Assembly (NCBI RefSeq): GCF_017654485.1
Contig: NZ_CP061091.1
Coordinates: forward strand, 462,501 to 526,500
Length of the DNA: 64,000 nucleotides
From: Roseomonas marmotae
Lineage (GTDB): Bacteria > Pseudomonadota > Alphaproteobacteria > Acetobacterales > Acetobacteraceae
Direction of reading: 5' to 3'
The translations under genes were made by a program, and so were the position numbers. Shown here in pieces: positions 48,006 to 57,549 of the stretch (positions are counted from its first letter, which is position 1; every line of letters starts with the position of its first letter). The notes under the pieces are model-generated. The model was not told where the DNA came from and did no database searches. It saw only the letters and a list, made by a program, of their open reading frames with translations.

Positions 48006-50642
48006 ATGTCCCGCGCTCTTGCCGACCGTCCATCCTCCTCCACCTCGTCTGGCGGCCGGTTGGCCTCCGGGGCCCGGAAATTCGCCTCGCCCGCCGTCAG
48101 GGCCGCGTTCAGGCGGCGCGGGGCGGAACTGGCGGGGCTCGTGCTGGCCATCGCCGGCGGGGCCCTGCTGGTCGCGCTGGCCAGCTACAACCCGGCCGAC
48201 CCCTCCCTCTCCACCGCCGCCGACCGCGAGGTGACCAACCTCGCCGGCCCGATGGGCGCCATCGCCGCCGACCTGCTGCTGCAAGGCTTCGGCTGGGCGG
48301 CGATGCTGCCCTGCGCCGTGGCCCTGGGCTGGGCCTGGCGCCTGGCGACGCATAAGGGCCTGGCGCCCTTCGCCGGCCGCGTGGCGGCGATACTGGCGGC
48401 GTTGCCGCTGCTGGCCGCTACCCTGCATCTGGTGCCGATGGAAGCCGCCACCCCCACCCTGGCCGGCCCTGGCGGCGCGCTGGGCGAGCTGCTGGCAGGC
48501 CGGGTGCTGGACATGGCGCAAGGCATCTTCGGTCCGCCGGGACGGCTGGTCGGGCAGGTCGGCATCGTCGCCCTGGCCGGCTCCCTCTCTTTCGCCGCCA
48601 TCGGCGTGCCGCTGCTGGCCTGGCTGCACATGAGCCGCAGCGCCGGCCGTGCCGCGCGCGGCGGGGCCGACCTGACCGCCAGCCTGCTGCGCCGCAGCGT
48701 CCCCCCCGCGCCGGCCTGGGCCGAGCGGGAGGAGGAACCGGAGCAGGAGCCCGGCCCCGGCATCGGGCAGCGCATGGCCGCGCCCTTCCTGGCCATGGGC
48801 AGCGCCATGGGCGGCCTGCTGTCCCGCCGGCGGGAAGCCCCCTCGCCGCAGCTCTCGGCCATGCTGCGCGCCGCCGATGCCGCCGCCGCCTCTACCCCGC
48901 AGCGGCGCGCGCCCATCCTCTCCCGCGCTCCCGCCCCCATGCCGCCTCCGGTGGCCGGAGGGGATGCGGCGGAGGATGATTTCCCCGCGCCGCCGCCCCG
49001 CGCCCGGCCGCAGCCTGAGCCGATGGACGAGGAGGACGAGGCCCCGCCCGCGCGCCGCATCCTGTCCCGCCCGCCCGAGCCCCCGCCCCGCGCCGCCCGC
49101 GCGCCGCAGCCCATGCCGCAGCCGGAACGCTTCCGCCTGCCGCAGCTGGACCTGCTGGAGCCGCCGCCGGCCCGGCGCCAGGACGGCCCGAACGAAGCTG
49201 CGTTGCAGGACAATGCCCGGCTGCTGGAATCCGTGCTGGAGGATTACGGCGTCCGTGGCCGCATCGTGGAGATCCGCCCCGGCCCGGTGGTCACGCTCTA
49301 TGAGCTGGAACCCGCGCCCGGCACCAAGTCGGCCCGCGTCATCGGCCTGGCTGACGATATCGCCCGCAGCATGAGCGTGATGGCCGTCCGCATCGCCACC
49401 GTGCCGGGCCGCAACGTCATCGGCATCGAGCTGCCGAACGCGCGGCGGGAGACGGTCTATTTCTCCGAGATGATGGCCAGCCACGAATGGGCCACCAACA
49501 ATGCCCGGCTGCCGCTGGTGCTGGGCAAGGATATCGGCGGCTCGCCCGTCATCGCCGATCTCGCGCGCATGCCGCACCTGCTGATCGCCGGCACCACCGG
49601 CTCCGGCAAGTCGGTCGGCATCAACACCATGATCCTGTCGCTGCTCTACCGCTTCAGCCCGGATGAGTGCCGCTTCATCATGATCGACCCGAAGATGCTG
49701 GAGCTTTCGGTCTATGACCGCATCCCACATCTCCTGGCGCCTGTTGTCACGGAACCGCCCAAGGCCATTGGCGCGCTGAAATGGACGGTGCGGGAGATGG
49801 AGCGCCGCTACCGCGCCATGTCGCAGCTCGGCGTGCGCAATATCGGCGGCTACAACGACAAGGTGAATGCCGCCCGCGCCAAGGGCGAGGTGCTGACCCG
49901 CCGCGTGCAGACCGGCTTCGACCCCGATACCGGCAAGCCCGTCTTCGAGGACCAGCCCCTGGCGCTGGAGCCGCTGCCGATGATCGTCGTGGTCATCGAC
50001 GAGATGGCCGACCTGATGATCGTGGCGGGCAAGGAGATCGAGGCCGCCGTGCAGCGCCTGGCGCAGATGGCGCGCGCCGCCGGCATCCATGTCATCATGG
50101 CGACGCAGCGGCCGTCGGTGGATGTCATCACCGGCACCATCAAGGCCAACTTCCCGACCCGCATCTCCTTCCAGGTCACCAGCAAGATCGACAGCCGCAC
50201 CATCCTGGGCGAGATGGGCGCCGAGCAGCTTCTGGGACAGGGCGACATGCTGCACATGGCCGGCGGCGGCCGCGTGGCCCGCGTGCACGGCCCCTTCGTC
50301 TCCGATGCCGAGGTGGAGCGCGTGGTGGAATTCCTGCGCGAGCAGGGCGAGCCCGCCTATATCGAGGAAGTGACGGAAAGCGACGAGGAAGCGGGCGGCG
50401 ATTCCGGCCTGTCCGGCATCGCCGGTGCCTCGGATGGCGAGAAGGGCCTCTTCGACCAGGCCGTGGCGCTGGTGACGCGGGAAGGCAAGGCCTCCACCTC
50501 CTTCATCCAGCGGCACCTCTCCATCGGCTACAACCGCGCCGCCAAGCTGATCGAGCAGATGGAGAAAGAAGGCATCGTCGGGCCGGCCAACCATGTCGGC
50601 AAGCGCGAGGTGCTGGCGCGGCGGAGCGATATGGACGACTGA
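48006..50642 (+). CDS. ftsK: DNA translocase FtsK
   Basis: 878 residues. Four N-terminal membrane segments (about 40-210), a Pro/Arg/Glu-rich linker (about 250-390), then the RecA-like motor with Walker A GTTGSGKS and Walker [13 protein letters not shown], and a C-terminal winged-helix gamma domain ([19 protein letters not shown]). Coordinates chromosome dimer resolution with division at the septum. Single gene with its own terminator. Confidence 0.97.
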   Translation: MSRALADRPSSSTSSGGRLASGARKFASPAVRAAFRRRGAELAGLVLAIAGGALLVALASYNPADPSLSTAADREVTNLAGPMGAIAADLLLQGFGWAAMLPCAVALGWAWRLATHKGLAPFAGRVAAILAALPLLAATLHLVPMEAATPTLAGPGGALGELLAGRVLDMAQGIFGPPGRLVGQVGIVALAGSLSFAAIGVPLLAWLHMSRSAGRAARGGADLTASLLRRSVPPAPAWAEREEEPEQEPGPGIGQRMAAPFLAMGSAMGGLLSRRREAPSPQLSAMLRAADAAAASTPQRRAPILSRAPAPMPPPVAGGDAAEDDFPAPPPRARPQPEPMDEEDEAPPARRILSRPPEPPPRAARAPQPMPQPERFRLPQLDLLEPPPARRQDGPNEAALQDNARLLESVLEDYGVRGRIVEIRPGPVVTLYELEPAPGTKSARVIGLADDIARSMSVMAVRIATVPGRNVIGIELPNARRETVYFSEMMASHEWATNNARLPLVLGKDIGGSPVIADLARMPHLLIAGTTGSGKSVGINTMILSLLYRFSPDECRFIMIDPKMLELSVYDRIPHLLAPVVTEPPKAIGALKWTVREMERRYRAMSQLGVRNIGGYNDKVNAARAKGEVLTRRVQTGFDPDTGKPVFEDQPLALEPLPMIVVVIDEMADLMIVAGKEIEAAVQRLAQMARAAGIHVIMATQRPSVDVITGTIKANFPTRISFQVTSKIDSRTILGEMGAEQLLGQGDMLHMAGGGRVARVHGPFVSDAEVERVVEFLREQGEPAYIEEVTESDEEAGGDSGLSGIAGASDGEKGLFDQAVALVTREGKASTSFIQRHLSIGYNRAAKLIEQMEKEGIVGPANHVGKREVLARRSDMDD

Positions 50643-50976
50643 GAAGGCCAAGGCTGGGGAATGAATTCCCCATCAACGTATGCGTTTGATCCTTCTTTTT
50701 TCCGTCAGCCTGGCTTCAGGCTTCGAAGCCGGAAAGGGTCCCTGAAATGGGACCCTTTTTTCTTTTAAGGGCCCTACGGGGCTGAACCCGCAGTCGCCGG
50801 AGGGCCAGGCCCTCCGGCCCAGCCCAAAAAACCGAAGAAGAAAGATGGGGGTCCGGGGAATTCATTCCCCCGGCCTTTCACCCCCCGCCCTCCCCCGTTC
50901 TTATCATCGCTGCCCCCGCTTTCCCCTGCCGCCGCCAGCGCATAGGCTCTCGCGCAGCAGCACAGGGGATGCACCT
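50643..50976. other. 334-base intergenic region after ftsK
   Basis: Contains an rho-independent terminator (50734-50766), a hairpin GCCGGAGGG/CCCTCCGGC near 50795-50817, and two 16-base segments, 50656-50671 and 50855-50870, that are exact reverse complements of each other (GGGGAATGAATTCCCC and its complement). The second sits in a fragment resembling the GGGGTCCGGGG part of the structured repeat. No gene seen. Confidence 0.55.
50734..50766 (+). terminator. Rho-independent terminator of ftsK
   Basis: Stem AAGGGTCCC/GGGACCCTT (9 bp, loop TGAAAT) followed by a T-rich run. The clearest intrinsic terminator in the window. Confidence 0.9.
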
Positions 50977-51633
50977 ATGGCGGATGGCCGGCTTTTCATC
51001 GGGACCAAGATGTATTCCTCCTGGTCCTTGCGCGGCTGGCTGGCGGTGCATCTGGCCGGTCTGGATGTGGAGGAAGTGATGATCCCGCTGGCCGGGGGCA
51101 GCACGCCCGCGGTGAAGCAGGCCACGCCCTCCGGCACCGTGCCCTATCTGGAGCACAGGGGCGCCAGGGTCTGGGAGAGCCTGGCCATCCTGGAATACTG
51201 CGCCGAGCTGGCGCCACGCCTCTGGCCGGAGGACCGGGCGGCCCGGGCCTGGGCGCGCAGCATCGCCTCCGAGATGCATGCGGGCTTCCGCGCCCTGCGG
51301 CAGAACATGCCCATGACTATCCTGAACACCCGCCCCGGGGAGGGCGCGACGCCCGAGGCCATGGCCGATATCGCTCGGATCGACGCCATCTGGCAGGCGG
51401 CGCTGGAGGCGTCGGGCGGCCCCTTCCTCTTCGGCCAGGAGATGGGCGGGGCAGATGTGATGTATGCGCCGGTGGTCTGCCGCTTCCTCACTTGGCGCCC
51501 GGCCGTCTCGGCGGCGGCACAGGGATACATGCAGGCGGTGCGGGCGCATCCGCTGATGCAGCGCTGGTACGCCGAGGCGGCGCAGGAGCCGGTGGAATGG
51601 CGCCTGCCGCAATATGAGGCGCCGACGAAATGA
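50977..51633 (+). CDS. Glutathione S-transferase family protein
   Basis: 218 residues. Thioredoxin-like N-terminal domain with KMYSSWSLRGWLAVHLAG (Ser at the GSH-activating position) and cis-Pro/Ser GTVPYLEHRG plus WESLAILEYCAE; all-helical C-terminal domain. Resembles small bacterial GSTs related to maleylacetoacetate isomerase, but no pathway genes are nearby. It overlaps the VOC gene by four bases. Confidence 0.9.
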   Translation: MADGRLFIGTKMYSSWSLRGWLAVHLAGLDVEEVMIPLAGGSTPAVKQATPSGTVPYLEHRGARVWESLAILEYCAELAPRLWPEDRAARAWARSIASEMHAGFRALRQNMPMTILNTRPGEGATPEAMADIARIDAIWQAALEASGGPFLFGQEMGGADVMYAPVVCRFLTWRPAVSAAAQGYMQAVRAHPLMQRWYAEAAQEPVEWRLPQYEAPTK

Positions 51634-52487
51634 GCGCCGCCACGCTCGACCATGTCGGGCTCTGCACCGACCGGGCGGAGACGCTCTGGGCGGAATACGA
51701 GCGGCTGGGCTTCACGCTGACGCCCGTGGCCCGGCAATCCGGCCCCCGGAGGCCCAGCGCGGCGCCGGAGCGGCTGGCCACGGGCAACCGCTGCGCCATG
51801 CTGCGCCAGGGCTATGTGGAGCTGCTGGGCATCCTGGAGCCGGGGCTGTTCGACAATGGCATCGGTGGCTTCGTCGCCCGCTACCGGGGCCTGCATATCC
51901 TCGCCTTCGGGGTGGAGCAGGCGGAGGCCGAGCTGCCACGGCTGCGGCGCGCGGGCTTCGACATTGCGGGCGTGGCCCCCTTGCAGCGGCCGGTGGACGA
52001 TGCCGCGCCGGAGGGGCCGCTGGCCCGCTTCGCCCGCCTGCCCATGCCGGACGCGCCGGAAGGGCGGCTGCAGCTGATCGAGCACCTGACGCCAGAACTG
52101 CTCTGGCAGGAGCGCTGGATGCGCCACCCCAACCACGCCGTGGCGCTGGAGGCGGCGGTGCTGGTCTCGGCGGACCCCGCCGAGAGCGCGGCGCGGCTGT
52201 CCCGCCTGACGGGCGCGGTGCTGGAGCCGGACCCCGTGGGAGGATTCGCCCTGCCGCTGCCGCAGGGACGGATGCGCATCCTGCCGGAGGCGGCACTGGC
52301 GGCCGTGCTGCCGGGGGTCGCGGTGCCGGCTCTGCCCTTCATCGCCGGCTTCGTGCTGCGCACCGATGACGATAATGCCGCGGCCCGCCGCATCCTCGCG
52401 GGGCTGGAGACGCGGGAGGCGCCGGAGGGCGGGCTGATGGTCCCGCCCGCCCTGGCCGGCGGTGCCGCCCTGGTCTTCCGCCCGTGA
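51630..52487 (+). CDS. VOC (glyoxalase-like) family protein
   Basis: 285 residues. Opens with TLDHVGLCTDRAETLWAEYERLGF, a VOC-fold beta-alpha-beta start; paired modules carry GYVELLGILEPG and LQLIEHLTPELLW, the usual metal-ligand strands (His/Glu). Metal-dependent lyase or dioxygenase-type scaffold, substrate unknown. Overlaps GST upstream and the FkbM gene downstream by four bases each. Confidence 0.85.
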   Translation: MSAATLDHVGLCTDRAETLWAEYERLGFTLTPVARQSGPRRPSAAPERLATGNRCAMLRQGYVELLGILEPGLFDNGIGGFVARYRGLHILAFGVEQAEAELPRLRRAGFDIAGVAPLQRPVDDAAPEGPLARFARLPMPDAPEGRLQLIEHLTPELLWQERWMRHPNHAVALEAAVLVSADPAESAARLSRLTGAVLEPDPVGGFALPLPQGRMRILPEAALAAVLPGVAVPALPFIAGFVLRTDDDNAAARRILAGLETREAPEGGLMVPPALAGGAALVFRP

Positions 52488-53236
52488 GCGAGGCACGGGC
52501 GATCGGCCGGTCCCTCCGCACCTATTACGCCCCCGGCCGGGCGGCGCGGCTGGACGCCTTCCTGGCCCGGTTCCTGGGGCCGGGGGAACTGGGCTTCGAT
52601 ATCGGCGCGCATGTGGGGGACCGCACCGCCAGCTTCCGCCGCCTGGGCGCCCGTGCCGTGGCGGTGGAACCGCAGCCCCGCCTGGCCCGGCTGCTGCGCC
52701 TGCTCTTCGGGCGGGACAAGGGGGTGGTGCGCGTGGCCAGCCTGGCGGGCGCGCAGGCGGGCCAGGCCCGCCTGCGGCTGAATCCCGCCAATCCCACCGT
52801 CGCCACCGCATCGGAAGCCTTCCTGGCAGCCGCCAGTGGCGCGCGGGGCTGGGAAGGTCAGCGCTGGGACGGGACCATCACCCTGCCCGTCACCACCCTG
52901 GACCTGCTGGCCGAGGCATATGGGAGGCCCGATTTCATCAAGATCGACGTGGAGGGCTACGAGGCGCGGGTCCTGGCCGGCCTTTCCCGCCCGGTGCGCG
53001 CGCTCTCCTTCGAGTTCACGCTGATCCAGCGGGAGGTGGCGCTGGAGGCACTGCGGCTGTTGGAGGCGCTGAGCGGCGGCTACCGCTTCAATGCCTGCCT
53101 GGGGGAGGAGATGCGCTTCGCCCTGCCCGCCCCGGTGCATGCCGGCACCCTGGCGCTCTGGCTGCAGACACTCCCGCCCGAAGTAAACAGCGGTGACATT
53201 TACGCCAGCCTGGAGCCGGAACGCGTCACAGCCTGA
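52484..53236 (+). CDS. FkbM family SAM-dependent methyltransferase
   Basis: 250 residues from GTG. SAM motif LGFDIGAHVGDRTASFRRLG, VAVEPQPRLARLL, and FIKIDVEGYEARVLAGL are the FkbM hallmark. Such enzymes O-methylate sugars, glycans or polyketides. Third gene of the GST/VOC/FkbM run; a WecA-like gene is 141 bases downstream, which favours a glycan substrate. Confidence 0.9.
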   Translation: MSEARAIGRSLRTYYAPGRAARLDAFLARFLGPGELGFDIGAHVGDRTASFRRLGARAVAVEPQPRLARLLRLLFGRDKGVVRVASLAGAQAGQARLRLNPANPTVATASEAFLAAASGARGWEGQRWDGTITLPVTTLDLLAEAYGRPDFIKIDVEGYEARVLAGLSRPVRALSFEFTLIQREVALEALRLLEALSGGYRFNACLGEEMRFALPAPVHAGTLALWLQTLPPEVNSGDIYASLEPERVTA

Positions 53237-53377
53237 GCGTGTGGTTTGACGCTGGCCAAGCCTTATGGCCTAAGCCCCAGCCGGATACTGCCAGCGGGGT
53301 CCGGGGGAATGCCCACCGGCGAGGGGCCGGGAGGAGGCTGAGCCTCACCCTGGCCCTGGCTCCCGCCAAGGAGCGAC

Positions 53378-54436
53378 ATGACCGGCCAAGCCATTCTGCA
53401 ACACTTCGTCTTCGGCGCCGGCCTGGCTGCCCTCTCCGCGCTGCTGGTGCGGCTGATGATCGCCTTTCCCATTCTGGACCATCCGGACCACCGCAAGGCG
53501 CATGACCGCCCCACCCCCAAGGGCGGCGGGGTCGGCATCGTCGGCGCCTTCGTCGCCGGTATGCTGCTGCTGTTCCTGACGGCGCAATTCGCCCGCGTGG
53601 CGGACCGGCAGTTCATCGGCGTCATCCTGGCCGCCGTGGCCATCGCCGGCCTGGCGCTGGCGGATGACGTGAAGAATTTCCGCTTCGTGGTGAAGCTGGC
53701 GGCCCAGGGCCTGGCGGCGCTGGTGGCGGTGGGCAGCGGGCTGGTGGTGGACAGGCTGGCCCTGCCCTGGATCGGCGTGGTGGAGCTGGGCTGGCTGGCC
53801 CCGGTGCTGACGCTGTTCTGGATCGTCGCCTGCACCAATGCCGTCAATTTCATGGATGGGCTGGATTCCCTGGTGGGCGGGGTGACGCTGATCGCCTGCG
53901 GCGTGCTGGCGGTGCTGGCGGCGCAGCAGGGCGCCTGGTTCCTCTATGCCGCCTGCCTGATCCTGGGCGCGGGCATCCTGGGCTTCCTGCCCTTCAACCT
54001 GCCGCCGGCGCGCATCTTCATGGGCGATGTGGGCAGCCAGTTCCTGGGCTTCATCCTGGCGGTGCTGGGCGTGGCGGCGGCGCGTTTCGACGCGGCGCAG
54101 ATCTCCTTCCTGCTGGTGCCGCTGCTGCTCTTCGCCCTGCTCTTCGATACCGGCTTCACGCTGCTCCGCCGCGCCTGGATGGGGGAGCGGGTGAGCACGC
54201 CGCACCGCACCCATATCTATCAAATGGCCCAGCGCAGCGGGCTGCCGGTACCGGCGGTGGCGGTGGCGCATTCAGGCTTCGCGCTGTTCCATGGCGCCCT
54301 GGCGCTGGGCTTCGCGGACCTGCCGGGCTGGGCCAAGCCGCTGATCATCCTGCCGCCCCTGGCGCTGCAGCTGCTGTGGCTGGCCTATGTGGCCCGGCGC
54401 GTCCGGCGGGCGGGCCTCAGCTGGAAGGCGGATTGA
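53378..54436 (+). CDS. WecA/MraY-like undecaprenyl-phosphate sugar-1-phosphate transferase
   Basis: 352 residues, about ten membrane helices. Asp-rich ADDVKN, NAVNFMDGLDSL and FMGDVGSQFLGF are the catalytic loops, and HRTHIYQ matches the WecA-type HxHxxQ. It loads a sugar phosphate (often GlcNAc) onto undecaprenyl phosphate to start a polysaccharide. Located next to a YjbF/GfcB lipoprotein and an FkbM gene. Confidence 0.9.
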   Translation: MTGQAILQHFVFGAGLAALSALLVRLMIAFPILDHPDHRKAHDRPTPKGGGVGIVGAFVAGMLLLFLTAQFARVADRQFIGVILAAVAIAGLALADDVKNFRFVVKLAAQGLAALVAVGSGLVVDRLALPWIGVVELGWLAPVLTLFWIVACTNAVNFMDGLDSLVGGVTLIACGVLAVLAAQQGAWFLYAACLILGAGILGFLPFNLPPARIFMGDVGSQFLGFILAVLGVAAARFDAAQISFLLVPLLLFALLFDTGFTLLRRAWMGERVSTPHRTHIYQMAQRSGLPVPAVAVAHSGFALFHGALALGFADLPGWAKPLIILPPLALQLLWLAYVARRVRRAGLSWKAD

Positions 54437-55095
54437 CCACCTCCAGCCAGAGCGGCCCCTGCGGGCCGATCCATTGCTCGGAACGGTAGATCCCGCCCGT
54501 CTCCGGGTCCGCCCAGAAGCGGTTGGTGAAGCTCTCCCCCCCCGCCGCGGCAGCGTTCGACGATCAGCAGCGCGCGGGGGGCCGCCGCCCCGCCGGCCAG
54601 GCTGGCGCCCAGGCGGCAGGCCAGGGAGAGGCCGAAGCGCATCCCCTCCGGTGAGCGGTCGCTCCGCATCAGGTCCACCTGCCGCCGCGCGGCCACCTCC
54701 CGCCCCAGCAGTTGCAGCGGCTCATCCAGCGGGTCCGGGCCATCCAGCCGCGTGGCGGCCAGCCCGTCGCGCAGCCCGGCCACGGCCATGACGCGGGCGC
54801 CGTCCGTCGCCACCACCAGCCCCCCGGCGCTGCGCCACATCCGGTTCTCGCCGCTCTGCTGCGCCAGCACCGCCAGCACCGCCAGGGCGCGGCGGTTCCG
54901 CCAGCGCAGGGTCAGTGCCGGCTCCCCGCCCGCCTGCGCGCGGGCGGAGCCTATGGGCTCCTCCGGCTCGGCTTCCGGCAGCGGGGTGGCGAGGCCCAGC
55001 GTCTCCGCCCCCGGCAGGCCGCCGAGGCCGGGCAGCCAGGAGCAGGCGGGGAGCAGCAGCAGAAGGGCGGGCAGGAGGCGGCGCATGGACGTCAT
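54417..55095 (-). pseudogene. YjbF/GfcB-type (group 4 capsule) lipoprotein, frameshifted in a G8 tract
   Basis: An N-terminal lipoprotein signal with lipobox LLLPAC, then a beta-rich domain (VLAVLAQQSGENRMWRSAGG, VVATDGARVMAVAGL). Read as it stands, the frame changes after VERCRGGGG and stops at 54385. Removing one base from the eight consecutive G on the coding strand (plus-strand C8, 54536-54543) restores ESFTNRFWADPETGGIYRS and EQWIGPQGPLWLEVV up to a stop at 54417. That ending matches the YjbF/GfcB family C-terminus. So it is either a true broken or phase-variable gene or a homopolymer sequencing error. The repaired gene overlaps the WecA-like gene's 3' end by 20 bases on the other strand. 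Confidence 0.75.
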
Positions 55096-55194
55096 GCTAG
55101 ATGATCACGCATCCGTGAACATCTTTTTCCTCAAGGCAGGGGCGGTGCCGGCGGGGCTTGGCCCTGGCAGCCGGCCAGCTTATCCCTGGCTATC

Positions 55195-56001
55195 ATGAGC
55201 CCCCTTCGCATCGTCACCTGGAACATCAACTCCGTTCGGCTTCGCCTGCCGCTGCTGGCCGATCTGGTGCGGGACCTGGCACCCGACGTCATCTGCCTGC
55301 AGGAGACGAAATGCCCGGACGAGTTCTTCCCGCATGAGGGGCTGGAAGCGCTGGGCTTCCCTTACCGGGCTGCAAAGGGAATGAAGGGATATAACGGCGT
55401 CGCCGTGCTCTCCCGCGTACCGTTCCAGATCCGGTCGTCGGACCCGGACTGGTGCGCCAGGGGCGATTGCCGCCACCTCAGCGTCGACCTGGACGTGCCG
55501 GGCGGGCTGGAGCTGCATGATTTCTACGTGCCCGCCGGCGGCGATATCCCCGACCGCGAGGCGAACCCGAAATTCGCCCATAAGCTGGATTTCATCGCCG
55601 AGGCGACGGCCTGGAGCCGGCAGCGCGGCCCGGCGAAGCGCGCCGTTCTTGTGGGGGACCTGAACATCGCGCCGCTGGAGGACGATGTCTGGAGCCACAG
55701 GCAGATGGTCAAGGTCATCTCCCACACGCCCGTGGAGGTGGAGGCGCTGACGGGCTGGCAGCAGGCCGGCGGCTGGGAGGATGCCATCCGCCACCTCGTA
55801 CCGCCGCCGCAGAAGGTCTATACGTGGTGGTCCTACCGGGCACGCGACTGGGCGGCGGCCGACCGCGGGCGGCGGCTGGACCATGTCTGGGTCAGCAACG
55901 ACCTGCTGGGCAGGCTTTCCGGGCACCACATCCACAAGCCCGCGCGCGGCTGGACCCAGGCCAGCGACCATGTGCCGGTGCTGGTGGAACTGGCGCTTTA
56001 G
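55195..56001 (+). CDS. xth: Exodeoxyribonuclease III
   Basis: 268 residues. AP endonuclease/3'-exonuclease of the EEP fold: TWNINSVRLR, LQETKCPD, YNGVAVLSR, VGDLNIAP, and C-terminal RRLDHVWV and SDHVPVLVEL, giving all catalytic Asn, Glu, Asp and His. Base-excision repair partner to ung in the same window, though not adjacent. Confidence 0.96.
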   Translation: MSPLRIVTWNINSVRLRLPLLADLVRDLAPDVICLQETKCPDEFFPHEGLEALGFPYRAAKGMKGYNGVAVLSRVPFQIRSSDPDWCARGDCRHLSVDLDVPGGLELHDFYVPAGGDIPDREANPKFAHKLDFIAEATAWSRQRGPAKRAVLVGDLNIAPLEDDVWSHRQMVKVISHTPVEVEALTGWQQAGGWEDAIRHLVPPPQKVYTWWSYRARDWAAADRGRRLDHVWVSNDLLGRLSGHHIHKPARGWTQASDHVPVLVELAL

Positions 56002-56400
56002 GACTGGCGCCCCCAGCGCAGCCGGGGCGGGCACCGTCCGCTCCGGCCTGTTATCCTGAGGAGCACTGTCGCCCGGTGGGATGACGACCTGCTGAAGGCC
56101 GGCGCGGCGCCGTGGAACTCGCCCAAGACGTCCGCGCGAATCCGGAAACCGTCAGGGGGCCGATGGCCGAGGCTGCCCGCGCCGCGGTGGCAAGATCCCG
56201 AGTACCACGAGCATGGAAGGCTGCGGCGAGCCGGCCGGGCACCCGCACTCATGATGTCCTGGCCTCGGCGGCAGCATCCTGCATGGCAGGCCTCGAAGCG
56301 GTCGGCCAGCGGCCGTTCACAGCGGCATGAACGGGAAGACGCTACCGCTTCTGGCATCATGGCGCGCCACGCCCCCGTCGCGCGCCCGCAGGAGAATGAG
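56002..56400. other. 399-base region without a recognised gene
   Basis: Between xth and the monooxygenase gene. Short open frames exist on both strands but none has a ribosome site and family motif. AGGAG at 56392-56396 belongs to the next gene. Composition is like the surroundings. Nothing recognised. Confidence 0.4.
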
Positions 56401-57501
56401 ATGAAACTCGGATTCTTCATGATGCCGCTGCACAGCCTGAAGCTCTCCTACAAGGAGATGTATGACCAGGATGTGGAAGCCGCGCTTCATGCCGACCGCC
56501 TGGGCTTCGACGAGTTCTGGATCGGCGAGCACAGCTCGGCCAAGGTGGAACCGGTTTCGAATACCCTGCAATTCCTCTCCCTGCTAATTCCGCAGACCCG
56601 GAACATCAAGCTCTGCACGGGGGTGATGAACCTGCCCCAGCACCACCCCGCCCGCGTGGCGGCGGATGCGGCGATGTTCGACCACATGTCCAATGGCCGC
56701 TTCATCATGGGCATCGGCCCCGGCGGCCTGGCCTCGGATTTCGAGCTTTTCGGCACCGCCGAGAAGAACCGCCAGGAGATGATGGTGGAGGCCGTGGAGA
56801 TCATCGAGCGGATCTGGAGCAGCGACCCGCCCTATGACATCCCCGGCAAATACTGGACGGTGAGGATCCGGGAGAGCGTGCAGGACGACATGGGCATCGG
56901 CCCCATCCCGAAGCCCTTCCAGAACCCCTTCCCGACCTTCTGCACCTCCGCCATGAGCCCGCATTCCGGCACCGCCCGGCTCGCGGGGCAGCGGGGATGG
57001 CACCTGATCTCCGCCAATTTCAACGCGCCCTGGGTGGTGCGCAGCCACTGGGAAGCCTATGCCGCGGGAGCCGAGGCCGCCGGGCGCCGCCCGGACCCCG
57101 CCACCTGGCGCATCGCCCGCAGCATCCTGGTGACGGAGAGCGAGGCCGAGGCGCGGGATTACCTGGCCGAGGAAGGCAATGCCATCTGGGCCTATTACAA
57201 CTACCTCTTCACCCAACTCGGCCGCGCCGGCGCGCGCAGGATCTTCCTCACCCGCGAGGACAGCGGCGAGGCCGATCTGACGCTGCAGGAGGTGATGGAT
57301 TCCATGGTCATGGCCGGCCCGGCCAGCCAGATCGTGGACCGGCTGGTGGCCTTCATCGACGAGGTCGGGCCCTTTGGCGGGCTGCTGGCGGCCTTCCATG
57401 AATGGGACCGCAAGGCGCTGTGGCAGGGCTCCATGCGCCGGCTGGTGGAGGATGTGGCGCCGAAGGTCCGCGCCTATTGCCGGACGAAGCTGGCCGCCTG
57501 A
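56401..57501 (+). CDS. LLM-class flavin-dependent monooxygenase
   Basis: 366 residues, luciferase-like TIM barrel. MKLGFFMMPLHSL, FDEFWIGEHSSAK, CTGVMNLPQHHPARVA, MGIGPGGLASDFELFG and GTARLAGQRGW are typical of the bacterial luciferase/alkane-type group. It needs a flavin reductase partner; the one at 42053 is distant. Substrate unknown. Ends facing the Hsp20 gene. Confidence 0.9.
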   Translation: MKLGFFMMPLHSLKLSYKEMYDQDVEAALHADRLGFDEFWIGEHSSAKVEPVSNTLQFLSLLIPQTRNIKLCTGVMNLPQHHPARVAADAAMFDHMSNGRFIMGIGPGGLASDFELFGTAEKNRQEMMVEAVEIIERIWSSDPPYDIPGKYWTVRIRESVQDDMGIGPIPKPFQNPFPTFCTSAMSPHSGTARLAGQRGWHLISANFNAPWVVRSHWEAYAAGAEAAGRRPDPATWRIARSILVTESEAEARDYLAEEGNAIWAYYNYLFTQLGRAGARRIFLTREDSGEADLTLQEVMDSMVMAGPASQIVDRLVAFIDEVGPFGGLLAAFHEWDRKALWQGSMRRLVEDVAPKVRAYCRTKLAA

Positions 57502-57508
57502 CGCGAAG

Positions 57509-57532
57509 GCCGGGCACGCCGCGGCACCCGGC
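57509..57532. terminator. Bidirectional hairpin between LLM monooxygenase and hsp20
   Basis: GCCGGG/CCCGGC with a 12-base GC-rich loop between convergent genes. No T tract. Confidence 0.4.
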
Positions 57533-57549
57533 CCTTCCCACGATCCGTC

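Noticed and set aside
47976..50651. An 891-codon open frame antisense to ftsK
   Set aside because: Composition follows the complement of ftsK codons; no start signal or domain.
56112..56330. Small open frame in the gap after xth
   Set aside because: No ribosome site, no homology signs and a biased amino-acid content typical of noncoding high-GC frames.
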